Shown here: piece by piece, positions 6,155 through 9,586 of the stretch
Layout of the letters: each line of letters begins with the position of its first letter
Position numbering within the stretch: position 1 is the first letter of the stretch
Source: Actinomycetes bacterium
GTDB taxonomy: Bacteria; Actinomycetota; Actinomycetes; Actinomycetales; Cellulomonadaceae
Direction: 5' to 3'
DNA length: 9,586 nucleotides
Assembly (NCBI GenBank): GCA_023438885.1
Contig: JAEXPS010000121.1
Location: 1 to 9,586, forward strand
Made by a program: the position numbers and the translations under genes
The notes under the pieces: generated by a model
What the model saw: only the letters and a program-made list of their open reading frames with translations
Database searches by the model: none
Told to the model about the DNA's origin: nothing

Positions 6155-6195
6155 GCGGTGGCTCCCAGCCCGCCACACCAGCCAGGAGCCACCGC
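6155..6195 (-). terminator. Hairpin terminator after the cellulase gene
   Basis: GCGGTGGCTCC (6155-6165) and GGAGCCACCGC (6185-6195) form a perfect 11-bp stem with a 19-base loop, 25 bases past the cellulase stop. On the minus strand the stem is followed by moderately T-rich sequence (TGTGTCTGCTGTTCCTG) rather than a clean T run, which is common in GC-rich actinobacteria. It would insulate the tRNA gene from cellulase transcription. Confidence 0.65.
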
Positions 6196-6219
6196 CGTCA
6201 CCACATCAGCTGTGCGGCA

Positions 6220-7590
6220 TCACTCCACCGCGGGCACCGCCAGCTCGATGAGCTCGCGCGCCTGCTCCGGGAACCACTGGCCGGCGGCCGGCAGGGCGTA
6301 GCCGCGCTCCGGGTCGTAGTCCAGGCCGGAGGTGCGGGTGCACAGGCCGTCCGACTCCCCCGGCACCTTGATCCACAGATACGCGTCGACGAGGGGGTCA
6401 CCCGTGGCGGTCGTCGGGCGCAGGCCGAGGCCGCGGTCCGGCGGGTTGCACCAGTCCTCGGGGTCGGGGCCGAACAGGTCACCGTGAACGGCGGTCTTCG
6501 GGTTCCACGGGCCCAGGCCGTTGCGCGAGGTGTCGACCACGAAGTGCGCCGTCGGCACGGTGTCGCCCAGGTCGGCGGCGTAGCGGCTCTCGATCGCCAC
6601 CACCGAGTTGTCCGGCAGCACGCCGTTCACCACCGGGTCGGTGTTCCACACCGCGTAGCGGTCCATGGTGCTGGCAGACCAGCCCGAGGCGGGCCCGCCG
6701 TTGTAATACTGGTCGCCGCAGCCGGCCGCGGCCAGCCCCACCTTCCCGATCAGCGCGATGCAGTTCGAGATCCAGTGGCCGTAGAACACCGAGTTCTCGG
6801 TGAACTGGTAGTTCGAGGCGTTGAGGTAGAACCCGTCGGCCCGCAGCACGCCGCCGTCGATGAGGCGGGCGGCGTTGTTCCTGGCCGAGTTCCACGCGCT
6901 GTGCCCGCCGTCCAGGTACACGGAGGTACTGGGCAGGGCGGCTAACGCGTCCACCGCGTAGTTGAGCATCTCGAAGCGGTCGGCAGCGGCCGTGGCCGGG
7001 TCGGCGTCGGCGGGCTGGCACCACTCGAGGGCGCCGTCGGCGTTGGTGTACCAGGGGATGATCCCCAGGCCGTCCGGCTCGAGGATCACGATGGCCGGCC
7101 GGTTGCCGATGCCCGCGGCGAACCCGTCGATCCACGCCTTGTAGTCCTCGACGCTGAGCGCGCCACCTGCGGAGTACTGCGCGCAGTCGCGGTACGGCAG
7201 GTTGTAGGCCACCAGCACCGGCACGGACTTGTCCGCGAACGCCTGCACCACCTTCTGCTTCACCTCGCGGCGCACCTCATTCGGCGTGCCCTTGGTGAAC
7301 CACGTGGCGCTGGCGTAGCTCGCCAGCAGCTCCGCGTCCGCTTTGGCCTGGCCGGCCAGGCCGTCCTCCTTGATGTGCTCGGCGATCGCCCCGCGCGGGT
7401 CCACCCACAGGGACGACGAGTCCGTGTGCCACCCCGGCGGCACGTCGGTCACTGCCGGCGAGTCCGGTGGGGGCGCCGCACTGGCCGTGGTGGCCGCGGC
7501 CAGGGCGAGCGTTCCGGCCGTCATCGCGACGGCAAGGCCGGCGGCCAGGCGCCGGCGAGCTGGGCTGACGAGCGATGAACGATCTGACAT
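6220..7590 (-). CDS. Secreted glycoside hydrolase family 6 endoglucanase, catalytic domain only
   Basis: This 456-residue protein hydrolyses beta-1,4 bonds in cellulose by the inverting GH6 mechanism, outside the cell. A signal peptide covers about residues 1-38 (basic PARRRL, hydrophobic core, cleavage near TASA/APPP). Both GH6 signatures are present: VAYNLPYRDCAQYSAGGA (127-144) with Asp135, and IVILEPDGLG (167-176) with the acid Asp173. DTSRNGLGPW (353-362), CNPPDRGLG (381-389) and WIKVPGESDG (406-415) follow, the last holding Asp414 at the usual base position. Cys136/191 and Cys381/417 fit conserved disulfides, and Cys277/291 may form a third. Open-loop endoglucanases of the CenA/Cel6A type are the closest match. 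There is no carbohydrate-binding module or Pro/Thr linker. ATG 7590 has an excellent AAGGAG (7596-7601). A CelR/CebR-like operator and a promoter lie upstream. Confidence 0.95.
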   Translation of the reverse strand: MSDRSSLVSPARRRLAAGLAVAMTAGTLALAAATTASAAPPPDSPAVTDVPPGWHTDSSSLWVDPRGAIAEHIKEDGLAGQAKADAELLASYASATWFTKGTPNEVRREVKQKVVQAFADKSVPVLVAYNLPYRDCAQYSAGGALSVEDYKAWIDGFAAGIGNRPAIVILEPDGLGIIPWYTNADGALEWCQPADADPATAAADRFEMLNYAVDALAALPSTSVYLDGGHSAWNSARNNAARLIDGGVLRADGFYLNASNYQFTENSVFYGHWISNCIALIGKVGLAAAGCGDQYYNGGPASGWSASTMDRYAVWNTDPVVNGVLPDNSVVAIESRYAADLGDTVPTAHFVVDTSRNGLGPWNPKTAVHGDLFGPDPEDWCNPPDRGLGLRPTTATGDPLVDAYLWIKVPGESDGLCTRTSGLDYDPERGYALPAAGQWFPEQARELIELAVPAVE

Positions 7591-7595
7591 GAGAT

Positions 7596-7601
7596 CTCCT
7601 T
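7596..7601 (-). promoter_or_regulatory. Ribosome-binding site of the cellulase gene
   Basis: On the minus strand AAGGAG precedes the ATG at 7590 by five bases, which settles the start and implies strong translation. Confidence 0.8.
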
Positions 7602-7645
7602 CGATCTGCCAACGTTCGGACCGGGCGCCGGGCGTCCGGGACGCA

Positions 7646-7659
7646 CGGGAGCGCTCTCA
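7646..7659. promoter_or_regulatory. CelR/CebR-type operator (cellulose-utilisation repressor box)
   Basis: CGGGAGCGCTCTCA matches the 14-bp palindromic box TGGGAGCGCTCCCA, bound by the LacI-family cellulose regulators CelR (Thermobifida) and CebR (Streptomyces), at 12 of 14 positions, including the invariant-looking GAGCGCTC centre. It lies 56-69 bases upstream of the cellulase ATG and just downstream of the predicted promoter, where a bound repressor would block transcription. Cellobiose is the inducer in the characterised systems. Confidence 0.75.
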
Positions 7660-7675
7660 CACGCGTCCGTGTTCG

Positions 7676-7704
7676 AGCCTGGTCCCACTGCGGACGTACG
7701 TCAA
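7676..7704 (-). promoter_or_regulatory. Putative cellulase promoter overlapping the ABC exporter stop codon
   Basis: On the minus strand TTGACG (7704-7699) is followed after exactly 17 bases by CAGGCT (7681-7676). The -35 is near consensus, while the -10 keeps only the second-position A and the final T. The -35 includes the TGA stop of the ABC transporter. Transcription would start near 7669, with the operator roughly 10-24 bases downstream. Confidence 0.4.
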
Positions 7705-9425
7705 GATTTCCGGGCAATCCCGGCAGTCTGGGCGTCGTCGTCGGCCCGCACGCTCTGGAAGTCCGCGAACCTGCCCGCGCGCGCCATGAGTTCGTCGTAC
7801 GTGCCCGCCTCCGCAACGCGGCCCTGCTCCATGTAGAGGATCGCGTCGTACCGGCGCAGTAGCTCCGGGCGCAGGTTGTGCGTGATGGTGAGCATGGTGA
7901 GGTCGTCGATGTCCAGCAGCGCGTTCTCGATGTCGAACGCGGTCTGCACGTCGACGGCGCTGGTGCCCTCGTCGATGATGAGGATCGGCTTGCGCTCGAT
8001 GAGGGCGCGCGCCACCGCGACGCGCTGACGCTGGCCACCGGAGAGGTTGGCGCCGCCCTCGCCCACGGGCGCGTCCAGGCCGCCCTCCACCTGCGGCAGG
8101 AACTTGTCGACGCCGCTGATGCGCAGGGCGCGGGCCCACTCCTCGTCCGGGTACGAGCGGTGCAGGGCGATGTTCTCCCCCACGCTCTCGTCGAACATGT
8201 AGACGCCCTGGTGGATGGTGGAGATCTTGGTGAGCAGCAGGTCGATGTCCAGGTCGCGCAGCTCGGTGCCGTCCACGCGGATGGCGCCGGTGTACGTGCT
8301 GTACTCGGCGCTCAGGAGCCGGATCATCGTGCTCTTGCCGCACCCGCTGCCCCCGGCGATCACGTACTTCTTGCCGCGCTCGATGCGCACGTCCGCGCCG
8401 ACGAGCACCGGGTTGCCCTCGGTGTAGCCGAAGCCGACCTTCTCGAGGCGGATGTCGCGCTCGAACGCCGGCGCGACGGTGCCCGTGAACGCCGACGGCG
8501 CCGGCGTGCTGAACTCCTGGAGCCGGTCCAGCACCGGCTTGGCGCCCTGGATCATCGGGATGGCCTGCATGATCACTCCGACGGGCGCCACGAAGGCGCC
8601 GGCGAGCTGGAGGATCGCCAGGAGGGCGCCGGGAGCCATCCGCCCGTCGAGCACCAGGAGGCCGGCCACCAGCATGGTGCCGATCTGCGAGGCGGCGGCG
8701 ATCACCTGGGCGATGCCCTCGCTGACCGCCAGCAGCTTGTCGACGCCGAACTTCCGACGCGCGAGGTCGTCGTTCTGCTGCGCGAAGTCCTGCTCCACCC
8801 GGTCCCGGAGCCGGAAGGAGCGGATCACGTCGTAGCCCAGGAACTGGTCCTTGAGCTTCAGGGTGAACAAGGAGAGTCCGGCCGAGTACGCCACCTGCCG
8901 CCGGCCGATGGGCTGGCCGAGGCTCGAGGGCAGCAGGTACATCAGCAGCAGGGACGCCAGCAGCACGCCGCCGATGATGGGGCTGTAGATGAACAGGGCG
9001 ACGGCCGCGAAGACGAAGACGATGGCGTACTGGATCGCGTTGAGGAACGGGACGATCACGTTCTCCTCGACGATCTTCGTGTCGTTCGTCAGCGAGGACA
9101 GGTAGTCCGCCGTGTTGGCCTGGCGGTAGCGCTCGCTGTCGCGGGAGAGGATCCCGCGGTGGATCGCGGCGCGGAAGTCGCGCAGCGTGTAGGCGATGAG
9201 CCGCTTCTCCACGAGCGCGCCGCACGTGACGGCCACGACGAGGGCCACGACGTACCACAGGACGATCCAGAGCTGGCGGTTGAACTCGGCCCGGTCGCCG
9301 CTCACCACCGCGTTGAGGATGTCCTCGAGGATGAAGGCGGCCACGACGGTGAGCGCGGAGCCCACCACGCCCATCGCCATCGTGAGAGCGAAGAGCGCCT
9401 TGCGCCCCTTGAACAGACCGAGCAC
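7701..9425 (-). CDS. ABC exporter, fused membrane and ATP-binding domains
   Basis: The product has 574 residues. The N-terminal half is a type IV (exporter) membrane domain with about six helices: near 10-32, 52-72, 128-148, 151-167, 236-258 and 265-290. The C-terminal half is a complete ATPase: Walker A GGSGCGKST (358-366), Q-loop Gln406 in STIHQGVYMF, signature LSGGQ (461-465), Walker B ILIIDE (481-486) with catalytic Glu486, D-loop SAVD (489-492) and switch His516 in TITHN. All catalytic residues are intact, so it can work as a homodimer or with a half-transporter partner. The substrate cannot be told from sequence; peptides, lipids or drugs are usual for the family. GTG 9425 has GGAGG (9433-9437) at seven bases. 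It lies upstream of the cellulase in the same direction, 110 bases away, with the cellulase promoter overlapping its end, so readthrough into the cellulase is possible. Nothing shows that it serves cellulose use. Confidence 0.93.
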   Translation of the reverse strand: MLGLFKGRKALFALTMAMGVVGSALTVVAAFILEDILNAVVSGDRAEFNRQLWIVLWYVVALVVAVTCGALVEKRLIAYTLRDFRAAIHRGILSRDSERYRQANTADYLSSLTNDTKIVEENVIVPFLNAIQYAIVFVFAAVALFIYSPIIGGVLLASLLLMYLLPSSLGQPIGRRQVAYSAGLSLFTLKLKDQFLGYDVIRSFRLRDRVEQDFAQQNDDLARRKFGVDKLLAVSEGIAQVIAAASQIGTMLVAGLLVLDGRMAPGALLAILQLAGAFVAPVGVIMQAIPMIQGAKPVLDRLQEFSTPAPSAFTGTVAPAFERDIRLEKVGFGYTEGNPVLVGADVRIERGKKYVIAGGSGCGKSTMIRLLSAEYSTYTGAIRVDGTELRDLDIDLLLTKISTIHQGVYMFDESVGENIALHRSYPDEEWARALRISGVDKFLPQVEGGLDAPVGEGGANLSGGQRQRVAVARALIERKPILIIDEGTSAVDVQTAFDIENALLDIDDLTMLTITHNLRPELLRRYDAILYMEQGRVAEAGTYDELMARAGRFADFQSVRADDDAQTAGIARKS

Positions 9426-9513
9426 AGCACGTCCTCCGAGGTGAGTTGGGCAACCCCTCTAGGTACCACAGACGTGGCCCGTCGCGGGGGCCTTTCGCCC
9501 TCCGGATCTGCTG

Positions 9514-9530
9514 CCGGCGATCAGCGCCGG
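9514..9530. other. Small hairpin after the edge gene, possible terminator
   Basis: CCGGCG (9514-9519) and CGCCGG (9525-9530) form a 6-bp GC stem around ATCAG, just past the stop of the edge gene on the minus strand. No T run follows, so its function as terminator is doubtful. Confidence 0.25.
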
Positions 9531-9536
9531 TGCAGG

Positions 9537-9586
9537 TCAGGCCGTTGTCTCGTCGTCCGCGGCGGTGGGCCGGGCCAGGCGCACGA
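9537..9586 (-). CDS. Probable 3' end of a gene entering from the right edge
   Basis: On the minus strand a frame open from the window edge reads VRLARPTAADDETTA and stops at TGA 9537-9539. Nearly all its codons end in G or C, and the hydrophilic acidic tail is typical of a C-terminus. It ends 111 bases before the ABC exporter start. Too little is present to name it. A second half-transporter would be a natural neighbour, but that is a guess. Confidence 0.45.
   Translation of the reverse strand, partial: VRLARPTAADDETTA

Noticed and set aside
5785..6204. N-terminal extension of the PIN-like gene, open to 6204
   Set aside because: It runs through the tRNA-Arg gene and translates it into PVAQGIEHRSPKAGVGGSIPP, a familiar artefact of reading tRNA sequence as protein.
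6133..6945. Plus-strand 270-residue ORF opposite the cellulase
   Set aside because: Val/Arg/Gly/Ala-rich antisense shadow of the GH6 gene.
7657..9453. 598-residue ORF antiparallel in frame to nothing but overlapping the ABC exporter on the same strand
   Set aside because: It is an Arg/Gly/Pro-rich frame-shifted shadow of the exporter; the exporter frame holds every ABC motif.
9468..9496. GGCCC/GGGCC hairpin with short T run (plus strand) left of the edge gene
   Set aside because: There is no plus-strand gene for it to terminate, and the stem is only five base pairs.
1..9586. CRISPR array, insertion sequence or transposase
   Set aside because: No regularly spaced direct repeats and no transposase or integrase motifs were seen.

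Overview
This window looks like chromosomal DNA from a GC-rich actinobacterium, most likely a cellulolytic member of the Cellulomonas or related Micrococcales group. The supporting evidence is the very high G+C in third codon positions on the right side, many GTG starts, a secreted family 6 cellulase with a CelR/CebR-type operator in front of it, and a tRNA gene without an encoded CCA. The genus is an inference.

The window divides at a tRNA-Arg(CCT) gene at 5934-6006 on the minus strand. To its right (6007-9586) lie ordinary-looking chromosomal genes on the minus strand: the 3' end of an unknown gene at the right edge, a fused ABC exporter (membrane domain plus ATPase) and a GH6 endoglucanase. 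A promoter-like sequence overlaps the exporter's stop codon, and a 12-of-14 match to the CelR/CebR box lies between that promoter and the cellulase start. A hairpin terminator follows the cellulase. The cellulase has a signal peptide and all the usual catalytic residues but no cellulose-binding module.

To the left (1-5933), on the 3' side of the tRNA, is accessory DNA with more A/T in third codon positions and poorly characterised genes. It holds (i) a single-span membrane protein with a charged helical cytosolic part, (ii) a 51-residue small protein on the other strand with a good ribosome-binding site, (iii) a 77-residue basic protein, (iv) a four- to five-span membrane protein, (v) a DUF4062 protein with a C-terminal winged-helix-like region, and (vi) a 657-residue protein combining an N-terminal winged helix, a PIN-like nuclease core, a coiled coil and two C-terminal membrane spans. 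Genes (v) and (vi) point tail to tail. A 34-residue leader ORF with its own ribosome-binding site overlaps the start of (vi) by four bases.

The layout fits a genomic island inserted at the 3' end of the tRNA-Arg gene. The most interesting content is the DUF4062/winged-helix gene next to the membrane-anchored PIN-like gene: one protein has a possible nucleotide-processing fold and the other a possible RNase, which makes the pair a plausible undescribed defence or stress-response module. No integrase, transposase, CRISPR array or second attachment site is visible in the window, so the island model rests on position and composition only.
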